DNA of 6,246 bases from Sulfuriferula multivorans (GCA_010365175.1 JAAFGW010000181.1:1-6246); one strand, 5' to 3'. Positions 1 to 5,933 are shown, counted from the stretch's first letter. The notes: generated from the sequence alone by a model not told the origin. Translations and numbers: made by a program.

Positions 1-131
1 GTGAGGAATTGAGAGGTCGCAAGGCCGCGTAAGGTAACACCGCCGCCTGACGGTCTCAGGCAAAGCGGGCGCGGCCAGTGTTCGAGACTGACCACGCCCT
101 AACCGCACCGCAACTGCAAAGGAGAAGCGAC
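1..131. other. leader region without a convincing gene
   Basis: No complete gene is visible here. In one + frame, nine codons are open from the window edge to a TAA at 30-32, which could be the tail of an upstream gene but is too short to judge. GCCTGA at 45-50 can pair with TCAGGC at 56-61 around a 5-nt loop. No T-tract follows, so it is not a standard terminator. TTGAGA at 9-14 could be a -35 box, but no good -10 lies at the right distance. The stretch ends in the ribosome binding site of the next gene. Confidence 0.5.
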
Positions 132-473
132 ATGGCTGTATCGAATATTACCCTCCCCAAAGTCCCGACCACCAAAGACCTGCTCGACACGATCCAAACT
201 ATGGATTCTTTGTCGCAAGAAGGATTCTCACAGATCGCCGCTATCGCAAGCCTCGCACTGCTTGCGATGAAAACAGCAGCACCCAATGACACCATAAATA
301 TTATCCAGGCGCTGCGCGCTATTCGCGGCAAGGCGGTGGACATCGAAAACTGCATCAATTATGAGGCTGAGATGGTTGGCGGTAACTACATTGACCCGGA
401 TCGACGCGAGAAACTGCTTGCTGACGTGAGCAAGGCTGTGGAGGTTCGACCGGTGGTGTGCGGGCTCGCATGA
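132..473 (+). CDS. hypothetical protein, 113 aa
   Basis: This protein is not recognised. The ATG at 132 is chosen over an in-frame ATG at 78 because GGAG at 121-124 lies 7 bases ahead of it, while nothing comparable precedes the earlier start. The N-terminus (to about residue 30) is polar. A hydrophobic, alanine-rich helix follows at residues 34-50; it is short, contains a lysine at its end and more likely packs in a soluble helical bundle than crosses a membrane. Residues 59-106 hold a second amphipathic region with a stretch NCINYEAEMVGGNYIDPDRR that looks like a conserved patch. Small all-helical proteins like this are common in mobile elements of Pseudomonas and Burkholderia relatives, but that likeness is from memory. 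It lies 25 bp before the next gene on the same strand. It is probably a real accessory gene of unknown role. Confidence 0.7.
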   Translation: MAVSNITLPKVPTTKDLLDTIQTMDSLSQEGFSQIAAIASLALLAMKTAAPNDTINIIQALRAIRGKAVDIENCINYEAEMVGGNYIDPDRREKLLADVSKAVEVRPVVCGLA

Positions 474-498
474 CGAGCGATTTGTAGGGGAAGCATCG

Positions 499-1083
499 AT
501 GAGCGATCACCCTGACCATGACCCGGAGGCGGCCCAGCAGCTGATCATGGCCGCGCATCTGGAGGGGGAAGTCATCGTTTCCGGCAAGGCGAACGATGAA
601 GCCAAGGAACTCGCCAAGCAGATGCGAGCGGAGAGAGCATGGCTCAGGGAGGTCTTCGGCATCCGTGCAAAGCCACATCTCATTACGGATGCCAAGGTCG
701 TTGAATTCATCACCAGGCCCATACTCATCCCGCATGGGCACCAGCTGATCGAGTGGTCAGGCCATGGCAGAAAACCGACAAAGACCCGCTGGGAACAATC
801 GAATGAACGTCGCCGGTCGCTGTATCACAAGCTGATCAGACTACCCTCAAACCATCCACTGGCAGCTAACGCATGCAAGCAACAGGGTGCCAAGACACGT
901 GCTGTGGTTTTCAATCTGTTCCAGATTGCACGGGATGGCGGAACAGCAGACCGGCACCTTGTTCGCGATGTGCAGAAACTATTTGCCAGCCGGCCGAATC
1001 GGCACAAGGGGCTGGCCCCACCAGGGGAACGGCAGCTTCGAAGGCTTCTAAAGGAGTTTCTTAAAGTGGGTATGTCCGCCTAG
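499..1083 (+). CDS. hypothetical basic protein, 194 aa, possibly DNA-binding
   Basis: The start at 499 is supported by AGGGGAAG about 8 bases upstream. The first 50 residues are acidic and helical. From about residue 90 the protein becomes strongly basic, with Arg/Lys clusters at 91-112 and at 165-190. The C-terminal stretch GLAPPGERQLRRLLKEFLK (171-189) reads like the turn and recognition helix of a helix-turn-helix, preceded by another helix at 151-163. That makes nucleic-acid binding plausible, but no family is recognised and no catalytic motif is visible. The gene follows the 113-residue gene by 25 bp and is separated from alpA by 56 bp. That gap is the largest between genes in the block, so the AlpA gene may start a separate transcript. 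Possible roles are a regulator or a replication accessory protein; neither is established. Confidence 0.75.
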   Translation: MSDHPDHDPEAAQQLIMAAHLEGEVIVSGKANDEAKELAKQMRAERAWLREVFGIRAKPHLITDAKVVEFITRPILIPHGHQLIEWSGHGRKPTKTRWEQSNERRRSLYHKLIRLPSNHPLAANACKQQGAKTRAVVFNLFQIARDGGTADRHLVRDVQKLFASRPNRHKGLAPPGERQLRRLLKEFLKVGMSA

Positions 1084-1139
1084 ATAATTTCCGATCTGCG
1101 ATGGTTGCATCTGTTCAAAACGAACGGAGGCAACCAGCA
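1081..1139 (+). promoter_or_regulatory. intergenic gap before alpA with strong RBS and possible weak promoter
   Basis: The gap holds CGGAGG at about 1124-1129, a near-perfect ribosome binding site 10 bases ahead of the ATG at 1140. It excludes the in-frame ATG at 1101 as the likely start. A weak promoter could be TTCTTA (1058-1063), a 17-bp spacer and TAGATA (1081-1086), but each hexamer matches the sigma-70 consensus at only about three positions. The RBS is firm; the promoter is a guess. Confidence 0.3.
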
Positions 1140-1355
1140 ATGAACACACTACCCGCCATAGGCTTTATTCGCCTTTCCCAGATCATCGGCAACCCCAATG
1201 CCGAACCGCCGATTCCGGCGATCATCCCAGTCAAAAAAACCACTTGGTGGAACGGCGTCAAGAGCGGCCTGTACCCCAAGCCGGTGAAACTTGGTGCGCG
1301 TGTCACCGCCTGGCGCGTTGAAGATATTCGCGAGCTGATCCAGAAGGCGGTCTGA
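1140..1355 (+). CDS. alpA: AlpA family transcriptional regulator, 71 aa
   Basis: AlpA proteins are small MerR-like winged-helix regulators of prophages, satellites and plasmids. The founder, from prophage CP4-57 of E. coli, activates the integrase/excision gene. The match is clear here: IRLSQIIG (10-17) opens the domain, a proline-rich insert follows (PPIPAIIPV, 23-31), then TTWWNGVKSGLYPKPVKLG (34-52), which is the family's helix, G-hydrophobic-P-x-P turn and strand, and finally AWRVEDIRELI (58-68). This long-insert form with the WWNGVKSG motif is common in gamma- and betaproteobacterial elements. The start at 1140 gives the usual length of about 70 residues and has a strong RBS. It ends one base before the next gene's ATG, so the two are probably cotranslated. 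The sequence gives no direct evidence of its target; control of excision or of the replication genes downstream is inferred from the family. Confidence 0.92.
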   Translation: MNTLPAIGFIRLSQIIGNPNAEPPIPAIIPVKKTTWWNGVKSGLYPKPVKLGARVTAWRVEDIRELIQKAV

Positions 1356-1356
1356 C

Positions 1357-1545
1357 ATGCTTCAGACACGTGCAGCCGACCACGCGGCGCGTCAGCGAAG
1401 TGAGAAGACGAAAAGCGACTTCATGTTCGCCACAGTTCTCGCATGGAGCATGAAGCGCGCACCCACTAAAGCAGAGCGTGATGACACACGGCGTGTCTGG
1501 AAGCGGACGATTCGTTCCTTTCAGGATGGGAAGGCTGCTGCATGA
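1357..1545 (+). CDS. small basic hypothetical protein, 62 aa
   Basis: This protein is not recognised. The ATG at 1357 lies one base after the alpA stop, with AAGG at 1344-1347 as ribosome binding site, and its TGA overlaps the ATG of the initiator gene (ATGA at 1542-1545). Sitting in a tight operon between a regulator and the replication initiator is the main argument that it is real. The protein is rich in Arg, Lys and Ala, with a hydrophobic centre MFATVLAWSM (23-32) between two basic helices. It has no signal peptide and no cysteines. A role as a small nucleic-acid-binding or regulatory protein fits the composition but has no motif behind it. Confidence 0.65.
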   Translation: MLQTRAADHAARQRSEKTKSDFMFATVLAWSMKRAPTKAERDDTRRVWKRTIRSFQDGKAAA

Positions 1546-2321
1546 GCATCCGCGTCATGTCGCAGGTTTGGGAGGCTTACCCGGGCGGGGGCTCTGAACT
1601 ACTCGCCCTGTTGGCCTTGGCAGACTGGAGCGATGACAACGGGAAGTGCTACCCGTCCATGGCATCGATTTCGAAAAAAATACGCCTCAAGCCACGGCAG
1701 GCAAAGAGAATCGTGCACCAACTGATTGATGATGGTTTTGTACAGGTTGTAGGAAATGAATTCGGTGGATCCCCCGGGTCAAGTCGACAATATCGGCTGA
1801 TTCTTTCTCGTTTGACGGGTGTCGCCCATGACACCCGTAGGAGTGTCTCGGATGACACCCCTACACCGGAGACGGGTGTCATGCAGGGCATAGACGGGTG
1901 TCATGGAAGACCAGAGACGGGTGTCACCCACGACACCCTAACCGTCATTGAACCATCAAGAACCGTCAGAGAGAGCGCGCAAGCTCGCTTGTCCTCCCAG
2001 AAGGGTGGCAAGAAAAAGAAACCGATCACCCTCGATCGATTCTTGGAAACCTGCAAAGCATCAGGTGAGCAAGTCATACCTGGTGACGATCCGATTTTTG
2101 AATATGCCGATGCGGTCGGGATTGATCACGCGATGATCGCCGCAGCCTGGCATGTGTTCAAAGACACCTATCGGCAGAGTGACAAGCTCTACGCGGACTG
2201 GCGCCGCACTTTCAGAAACTCCGTCCGGGGCAACTGGAAGAACCTCTGGTTCATCCGTGAAGGCGAGCAGGCCAAATGGACAACGACGGGTATGCAGGCC
2301 AAAAGGGAGATGGAAGCATGA
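1542..2321 (+). CDS. phage-type replication initiator with N-terminal winged helix, 259 aa
   Basis: This is probably the origin-binding replication protein of the element. Residues 15-72 form a helix-turn-helix of the HTH_36 type: ALLALADWSDDNGKCYPSMA, then SISKKIRLKPRQAKRIVHQL as turn and recognition helix, then GFVQVV as wing. Residues 91-133 are a low-complexity linker with repeated TGV/HDT words, because the DNA here is an array of short repeats. KKKK at 157-160 marks its end. The C-terminal region (162-245) carries YADWRRTFRNSVRGNWKNLW (217-236), a pattern typical of phage replication proteins of the O/DnaT-like group, thought to contact the helicase. The start at 1542 overlaps the upstream stop and has GGGAAGG as RBS. 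The last bases overlap the start of the dnaB-like gene (ATGA at 2318). By analogy with lambda O, it would bind the repeats inside its own gene and bring in the helicase encoded next to it. The family assignment is confident; binding to these repeats is inferred. Confidence 0.85.
   Translation: MSIRVMSQVWEAYPGGGSELLALLALADWSDDNGKCYPSMASISKKIRLKPRQAKRIVHQLIDDGFVQVVGNEFGGSPGSSRQYRLILSRLTGVAHDTRRSVSDDTPTPETGVMQGIDGCHGRPETGVTHDTLTVIEPSRTVRESAQARLSSQKGGKKKKPITLDRFLETCKASGEQVIPGDDPIFEYADAVGIDHAMIAAAWHVFKDTYRQSDKLYADWRRTFRNSVRGNWKNLWFIREGEQAKWTTTGMQAKREMEA
1814..1941. repeat. iteron array, candidate replication origin inside the initiator gene
   Basis: Seven copies of one short motif lie in 128 bp. 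Perfect GACGGGTGTC copies on the + strand start at 1814, 1871, 1893 and 1916. Inverted copies are GACACCCGTA at 1830 (9 of 10 match), GACACCCCTA at 1854 (8 of 10) and GACACCCTAA at 1932 (core of 7). The motif is often extended by ATG on its 3' side. Neighbouring same-strand copies are 22-24 bp apart, about two helical turns, as expected for protein binding on one face of DNA. The position, inside a phage initiator gene and in its linker, matches lambda ori within O. No obvious AT-rich unwinding element is adjacent. The nearest A-rich stretch is 2008-2024, on the 3' side. Confidence 0.8.
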
Positions 2322-3703
2322 ACGCCCGCGACCTGCCCGACATCGGAATTCCGTCACTGGTGCACCTGCCCCCGCACTCCGTCGAAGCCGAACAGGCCGT
2401 GCTCGGTGGGTTGCTGCTCGTGGGTGCCGATGCCCTGGACCGTATCGAAGGCGTCATCGGCGTCGAAGACTTTTACCGCGATGACCACCGCCGGATTTTC
2501 ACGGCTGCGAAAAGCCTTGGCGAATCTGGCAAGCCGGTTGACGCTGTGACCGTAGCCGAAGCCCTGCAATCACTGGGACAACTGGAAAATGTGGGCGGGT
2601 TGTCCTACATCGTCGCTCTGGCCAGCAACACTCCCAGCGCTGCCAACATCCAACGCTATGCCGAGATAGTGCGCGATAAATCAATCTTGCGCGGCCTGTA
2701 TGGGGTCGCCATTCGCACGCAAGCGGCTTGCATGGCTCAAGGCCTCAAGGACGCCGAAAAAATCGCCACAGAGGCCGAGACGGCGATGATGCGATTACTC
2801 GATCGCCAGGGCGGCGAACCGGTACGGGCGCATGACGCAATCCGGGGTGCATTGCGCGAGATCGATGAACGCCGTGAGCGGGGCGGAAAACTTGCCGGAC
2901 AGGCGACCGGGTTCGAGAACATTGATTGGATCACCGGGGGACTGGAGCCTGGTCAACTGCTGATCTTGGCCGCCCGCCCCTCGATTGGAAAAACTGCACT
3001 TGCCCTCAACATCGCCGACAACGTCGCCAGTACCGGGATGCCGGCGCTTTTCTTCACACTGGAAATGACCGAGCAGGAACTCGCCATGCGATTGATGTCC
3101 GCTCGCTCGGGGGTCGCAATGACCGACATGCGCAGCGGTACCGCCTCGCCGGATGACTGGCACCGGCTGTCCGCCGTGTGTGGCGACACTGCCGACGTAC
3201 CACTGTTCATTGATGACCGTCCGGGCATCTCGGTTGCCTACGCGCGAGCCAAGGCCCGGAAGATCAAGCGGCAACACGGTCTCGGGCTGATCGTCGTGGA
3301 TTACCTGCAGCTCATGAAAGGCCCAGGCGAAAACCGGACGCAGGAAGTCGGCGGGATCTCGCGCGCGCTCAAGGGGCTGGCCAAGGAATTGCGCGTCCCG
3401 GTTATCGCGTTGGCCCAGATCAATCGTGGGGTCGAGTCACGCATCGACAAGCGGCCGCAAATGTCCGACCTGCGTGAGTCGGGAGACATCGAGGCCGATG
3501 CCGACGTGATCGTGATGATGCACCGGAACGATGGTCCCGAGTGGCACGGCCTCATCAGCCTGATCGTGCGCAAGAACCGGAACGGTGCACTCGGTGACAT
3601 CACCCTGCAGTACGACGCCCCGCGCCTGCGGTTCAGCGACTACCTCGGACAATCCCCACGCTCAGCGCCCGCCAAGCGTCCTCAGCGAGGCTTCGATGAC
3701 TAA
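2318..3703 (+). CDS. dnaB: DnaB-like replicative helicase, 461 aa
   Basis: DnaB is the hexameric, ATP-driven 5'-3' helicase that opens the replication fork. The N-terminal domain starts with PPHSVEAEQAVLGGLL (18-33), a family signature, and runs to about residue 160. The RecA-like C-terminal domain begins near 195 (ATGFENIDWITGGLEPGQL). Walker A is ARPSIGKT (219-226) with Lys225 and Thr226. The catalytic glutamate is Glu249 in FFTLEM. Walker B is LIVVDYLQL (324-332) with Asp328. The motif SDLRESG is at 383-389. Lys419 and Arg421 in RKNRNG match the arginine-finger pair of DnaB. The length is that of chromosomal DnaB, so it looks complete and active. The start at 2318 overlaps the initiator stop and has AGGGAG at 2304-2309; an in-frame ATG at 2276 has no such support. 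No separate helicase loader is visible. It is more likely the element's own helicase than the host gene, given its neighbours. Confidence 0.95.
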   Translation: MNARDLPDIGIPSLVHLPPHSVEAEQAVLGGLLLVGADALDRIEGVIGVEDFYRDDHRRIFTAAKSLGESGKPVDAVTVAEALQSLGQLENVGGLSYIVALASNTPSAANIQRYAEIVRDKSILRGLYGVAIRTQAACMAQGLKDAEKIATEAETAMMRLLDRQGGEPVRAHDAIRGALREIDERRERGGKLAGQATGFENIDWITGGLEPGQLLILAARPSIGKTALALNIADNVASTGMPALFFTLEMTEQELAMRLMSARSGVAMTDMRSGTASPDDWHRLSAVCGDTADVPLFIDDRPGISVAYARAKARKIKRQHGLGLIVVDYLQLMKGPGENRTQEVGGISRALKGLAKELRVPVIALAQINRGVESRIDKRPQMSDLRESGDIEADADVIVMMHRNDGPEWHGLISLIVRKNRNGALGDITLQYDAPRLRFSDYLGQSPRSAPAKRPQRGFDD

Positions 3704-3947
3704 GCGCGTCTGCATTGTCCGCCGAGGCCACATCGAAAACGTGCCGCCCTGGTGCTACTGGCGCTCAGGCATGAGTTCACCAGAGGTGGCCGCCCTCGAG
3801 GCAGCGCGCGCCCTAGAAGTGACCCACCCACTCGACTTGTTGAACCTGCTGTCGGCGCTACGGCGTCACGTCAGGCAGCACGACAGCCGTCCGGCAGCTG
3901 CGATTCCGGAAATAAATCCCACCCACCAAAGGAGAAACAACACATGA
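3696..3947 (+). CDS. small hypothetical protein, 83 aa
   Basis: This protein is not recognised. The ATG at 3696 overlaps the helicase stop by 8 bp, with GCGAGG at 3685-3690 as a ribosome binding site, and its TGA overlaps the next ATG (3944-3947). The open frame extends upstream to 3585, inside the helicase gene, but the overlap start is the natural one. The N-terminus is basic with two cysteines (Cys6, Cys20) and an aromatic patch PPWCYW (17-22). Residues 29-60 form an amphipathic Ala/Leu-rich helical region, and the tail is polar and probably disordered. Tight coupling to the helicase suggests a replication or accessory role, but nothing in the sequence fixes a function. Confidence 0.65.
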   Translation: MTKRVCIVRRGHIENVPPWCYWRSGMSSPEVAALEAARALEVTHPLDLLNLLSALRRHVRQHDSRPAAAIPEINPTHQRRNNT

Positions 3948-4582
3948 CACCCATGGAAAAGGCTATCGCCAATTGTCGCGAAGCGGCCAAGGCATCAAAC
4001 GAGGCAGGCGAAAAATCCCGAGCTGCTGAGAACGAACGCGACTTGCTGCGACAGAAGTTTTCCGCGCTGGAATCCAGCATCACTTCCGCTGAGCAAACGC
4101 ATGCCAACGCCGATGTGGCGCAACGGCTCGGCGAATCCAGCGATCTGGAAGCTACTCAAGCCGCGCTTGATGCGGCCCGCGTGGCCATGACGGATGCCGC
4201 GCCCGACCTCCGGCACAAGATTCGCGTCGCCGATCTGCTGGTCGAGAAATTCGGTTCGATGGCACTCGACGCCGCCGCAAAGCACCAGGAGGCGCTGGCG
4301 GAACTCAATGCGCGGTGGATCGAAGAGCTGATTCAGCGACTGATCGCTGAAGTCGGCAAAGCCAACCACCTGGCTGATGAATTGGTCGCTGCCCAGGACA
4401 AAGCCACCGCGACCCGACAGCTTATCGAAGAGAGTCGGCAGCGGGCTGGCGTCGTTATTGGCTGGAAGGAAGAAGAGATGAAATCCGTGTACTACAAGAA
4501 CCTGCCCCATCCTGACGCGGATGCCAGGATGGCCCACAAACAAGCGCTGCAGGCTGAGTTTGCCGCGGCGGCCCGATTCTGA
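3944..4582 (+). CDS. predicted coiled-coil helical protein, 212 aa
   Basis: Almost the whole chain is predicted helix from composition: rich in Ala, Glu, Lys, Gln and Leu, with very few Gly or Pro until residue 170. Heptad-like spacing of hydrophobics is visible at about 20-60 (NERDLLRQKFSALESSITSAE region) and again at 112-166. A break around DAAPDLRHK (84-92) may be the turn of a hairpin. The end (174-212) differs: WKEEEMKSVYYKNLPHPDAD, then another helix. The start at 3944 has AAAGGAG at 3928-3934 and overlaps the upstream stop; longer in-frame reading upstream would run through the neighbouring gene. No domain with a known activity is seen. Such proteins act as scaffolds or oligomerisation partners, which is only a guess here. 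It lies 17 bp before the next gene. Confidence 0.75.
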   Translation: MTPMEKAIANCREAAKASNEAGEKSRAAENERDLLRQKFSALESSITSAEQTHANADVAQRLGESSDLEATQAALDAARVAMTDAAPDLRHKIRVADLLVEKFGSMALDAAAKHQEALAELNARWIEELIQRLIAEVGKANHLADELVAAQDKATATRQLIEESRQRAGVVIGWKEEEMKSVYYKNLPHPDADARMAHKQALQAEFAAAARF

Positions 4583-4599
4583 ACTGAAAGGATAATGAG

Positions 4600-5079
4600 A
4601 TGAGCCTCTATCGTGCAACCCCCAAACTCGTCAACCGCATCATGACTGGGCGCGTTCCCGTGCGTGCCTTTGTCGTCGGCTTCGCTTCCGACAATGCAAC
4701 CCCCGGGGACCCTGGCGTAACTGGCCACATCTCCGGTCTGGACCTCAGAGACCTGATCGACCCGACGACGCGCTCTTTCTCGATGCCTACGGCATTGGCC
4801 CCTGTCAGCGACTCCGTTACGGGCCCATCCACTCAGTGCACGGTCCGGTGTGAGATTCAGGCCCACCAGATCGGCGAAACCGGCCAAGGAGTCTTGGCTG
4901 GGCAAATCTTCATGAATCGCTATTTCGAAGCCGACTTCCCGTCTGGCACGGCTCCCGCGTGGATAAACTACCTGGTGAATAACGGGTGGCTTTCTGCTGC
5001 AGGCGCTTTGACCAATGGGAGCGTACCGGCGGCCCTCAACGTCAATCTTCCGGCGCTGACTAGCCGCACTGGAAAATAA
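4600..5079 (+). CDS. hypothetical protein of unknown fold, 159 aa
   Basis: This protein is not recognised. AAAGGA at 4587-4592 precedes the ATG by 7 bases. Unlike its helical neighbours it is rich in Gly, Thr, Ser, Pro and Val, with alternating hydrophobics that suggest beta strands (VPVRAFVVGFASD, 19-31; CTVRCEIQAHQIG, 80-92). Two cysteines sit at 80 and 84. Near the middle is GVLAGQIFMNRYFEADF, followed by APAWINYLVNNGWLSAAG. There is no signal peptide or membrane segment. The composition recalls virion or tail-associated proteins, but that is weak evidence and no structural genes surround it. A long - strand reading frame overlaps it, but lacks supporting signals. The strong RBS and its place in the operon support the + strand gene. 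Confidence 0.75.
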   Translation: MSLYRATPKLVNRIMTGRVPVRAFVVGFASDNATPGDPGVTGHISGLDLRDLIDPTTRSFSMPTALAPVSDSVTGPSTQCTVRCEIQAHQIGETGQGVLAGQIFMNRYFEADFPSGTAPAWINYLVNNGWLSAAGALTNGSVPAALNVNLPALTSRTGK

Positions 5080-5093
5080 AGGGAGGCTAAGGC

Positions 5094-5369
5094 ATGCCAA
5101 AACAGCCTGATTACACAAAAAATCCAGCGCCAGACGGCAAGCAGGCTGCGCTTGTGGTGCTACCGGCCCCCCGCATGAACTTGAACGACCTGGACGGGCT
5201 GAGGCGTGAGATGGCCAGGGTCTATCGGGACATGCGGGGCGGACGTATCCATTCTCAGGACGGGGCGCGCCTGGTGTATGTCCTGGGCGAGTTGCGCAGG
5301 GTGTTCGAGAGCTGCGAACTGGAGAAGCGCCTCGCCGCGCTGGAATGGGGGCACGATGGCCACGCTTGA
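5094..5369 (+). CDS. small protein resembling phage packaging-region proteins, 91 aa
   Basis: GGGAGG at 5081-5086 gives this ATG one of the best ribosome binding sites in the window. The first 28 residues are polar and probably loose. Residues 29-83 are a compact helical module: MNLNDLDGLRREMARVYRDM, a GGRI turn, then DGARLVYVLGELRRVFES and CELEKRLAALE. The pattern of 'REMARVYRDMRGGRI...GARLVYVLG.L' recalls small proteins that often sit near terminase genes in tailed phages; this is from memory and no terminase is visible here. It could also be a short DNA-binding helical protein. Its last 14 bp overlap the next gene, whose product starts with a similar LEKR word. Confidence 0.75.
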   Translation: MPKQPDYTKNPAPDGKQAALVVLPAPRMNLNDLDGLRREMARVYRDMRGGRIHSQDGARLVYVLGELRRVFESCELEKRLAALEWGHDGHA

Positions 5370-5703
5370 GAAACGTATCGCGGAGGCAGAACGTATCGCC
5401 CGGGCAAGGCCGAAGCCAAATCTCAGAACATTGGCGATTGAGCGGGTTTTCCCCTTTCTGTGGGAAGCGCCAGAGGTGGCCGACGATCCCTTTACCGTGG
5501 GGCCCCGGGGGCCTGAATACCAGCCCTGTCACCAACGGCGCACGGAAAAGATAAGGGCTTTATCTTGCCGACTCGAAACTGGCAGGGATACTGAGGAAGA
5601 CCGCTTGTTACTGGCCAGATTCCCGCCTGATGCTCTTGAGGCCCTGGAGATGACCGCAGCAGAGTTTATATCGATGGTGGCGAGAATTGAGATGCTGTAC
5701 TGA
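5356..5703 (+). CDS. hypothetical protein, 115 aa, last gene of the operon
   Basis: This protein is not recognised. The frame is open back to 5206, but the ATG at 5356 is preferred because a G-rich run (5347-5351) precedes it and a longer start would overlap the upstream gene by more than half its length. The protein opens with a basic helix TLEKRIAEAERIARARPKP (3-21), has a Pro/Gly-rich middle (ADDPFTVGPRGPEYQP, 42-57), and ends in an acidic helical region, EALEMTAAEFISMVARIEMLY. There are no catalytic motifs. The 14-bp overlap suggests translational coupling and a joint role with the 91-residue protein. A tandem hairpin and terminator follow 20 bp downstream, so this is the end of the transcription unit. 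Confidence 0.7.
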   Translation: MATLEKRIAEAERIARARPKPNLRTLAIERVFPFLWEAPEVADDPFTVGPRGPEYQPCHQRRTEKIRALSCRLETGRDTEEDRLLLARFPPDALEALEMTAAEFISMVARIEMLY

Positions 5704-5723
5704 ATACCAAGCTGTGATCTCCT

Positions 5724-5752
5724 AGGGGGCGGTTAACCCATGAGCGCCCCCT
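5724..5752 (+). other. GC-rich hairpin before the terminator
   Basis: AGGGGGCG (5724-5731) pairs perfectly with CGCCCCCT (5745-5752) around a 13-nt loop that contains the palindrome GTTAAC. It sits just 5 bases before the terminator stem. In RNA it would form a stable 8-bp stem; it may protect the 3' end of the message or help the terminator. As DNA it could also be a protein-binding palindrome. Confidence 0.6.
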
Positions 5753-5757
5753 CCCTG

Positions 5758-5783
5758 TCCCGGCTTTTTGCCGGGATTTTTTT
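5758..5783 (+). terminator. intrinsic (Rho-independent) terminator
   Basis: TCCCGGC (5758-5764) pairs with GCCGGGA (5770-5776) around a TTTTT loop, followed at once by seven T (5777-5783). This is a textbook intrinsic terminator for the + strand gene block ending at 5703. No matching T-tract is present for the - strand, so it acts in one direction only. Confidence 0.92.
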
Positions 5784-5933
5784 GACTTCATGCTTTGTCG
5801 TGGGTGGCCAAAAACATGCCAATACAGTGGCAGATTGATCCCGACCAGATCCATTTAGTGGGACCTGATGCGGTGGGTACGGTGGTGGGTATTATGACTA
5901 TACGGCTATAAGTTATTGTTTTTATTAATGTTC
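5784..5933. promoter_or_regulatory. gene-free element end with GTGGG repeats, candidate attachment region
   Basis: No credible gene is present. GTGGG words recur in the same orientation at 5800, 5858, 5873 and 5885; the last two are the identical octamer GGTGGGTA (5872-5879 and 5884-5891), 12 bp apart. From 5891 to the tRNA end the DNA is clearly AT-rich, with TATACGGCTATA at its centre. Short direct repeats plus an AT-rich stretch next to a tRNA 3' end are what arm-type sites of a tyrosine integrase look like. The second copy of an att core is not in the window, so the exact junction cannot be set. Confidence 0.4.

Noticed and set aside
3..32. Nine codons ending in TAA as the tail of an upstream gene
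   Set aside because: It is too short to tell from chance; it needs the sequence before the window.
219..281. Membrane helix in the 113-residue protein (residues 30-50)
   Set aside because: The hydrophobic run is short, contains polar and charged residues and is alanine-rich; a soluble helix is more likely.
1814..1941. CRISPR array
   Set aside because: The repeats are only about 10 bp, occur in both orientations, have irregular gaps and lie inside a coding region, so iterons explain them better.
2285..2291. An extra iteron (GACGGGT followed by ATGCAGG) at the end of the initiator gene
   Set aside because: It lacks the GTC part of the motif and is about 340 bp from the array, so chance is likely.
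2795..3277. 160-residue open frame on the - strand
   Set aside because: It is entirely inside the DnaB gene, whose motifs prove the + strand reading.
3995..4618. 207-residue open frame on the - strand
   Set aside because: It is antisense to the coiled-coil gene and mirrors its codon pattern; no RBS or domain supports it.
4492..5535. 347-residue open frame on the - strand
   Set aside because: It lies opposite three + strand genes with good ribosome binding sites and tight spacing. Its product is rich in Arg, Pro, Ser and Cys without a recognisable domain, typical of a shadow frame in GC-rich DNA.
5666..5854. 62-residue open frame on the - strand
   Set aside because: It runs through the terminator and hairpin, has no RBS support and a composition without protein-like features.
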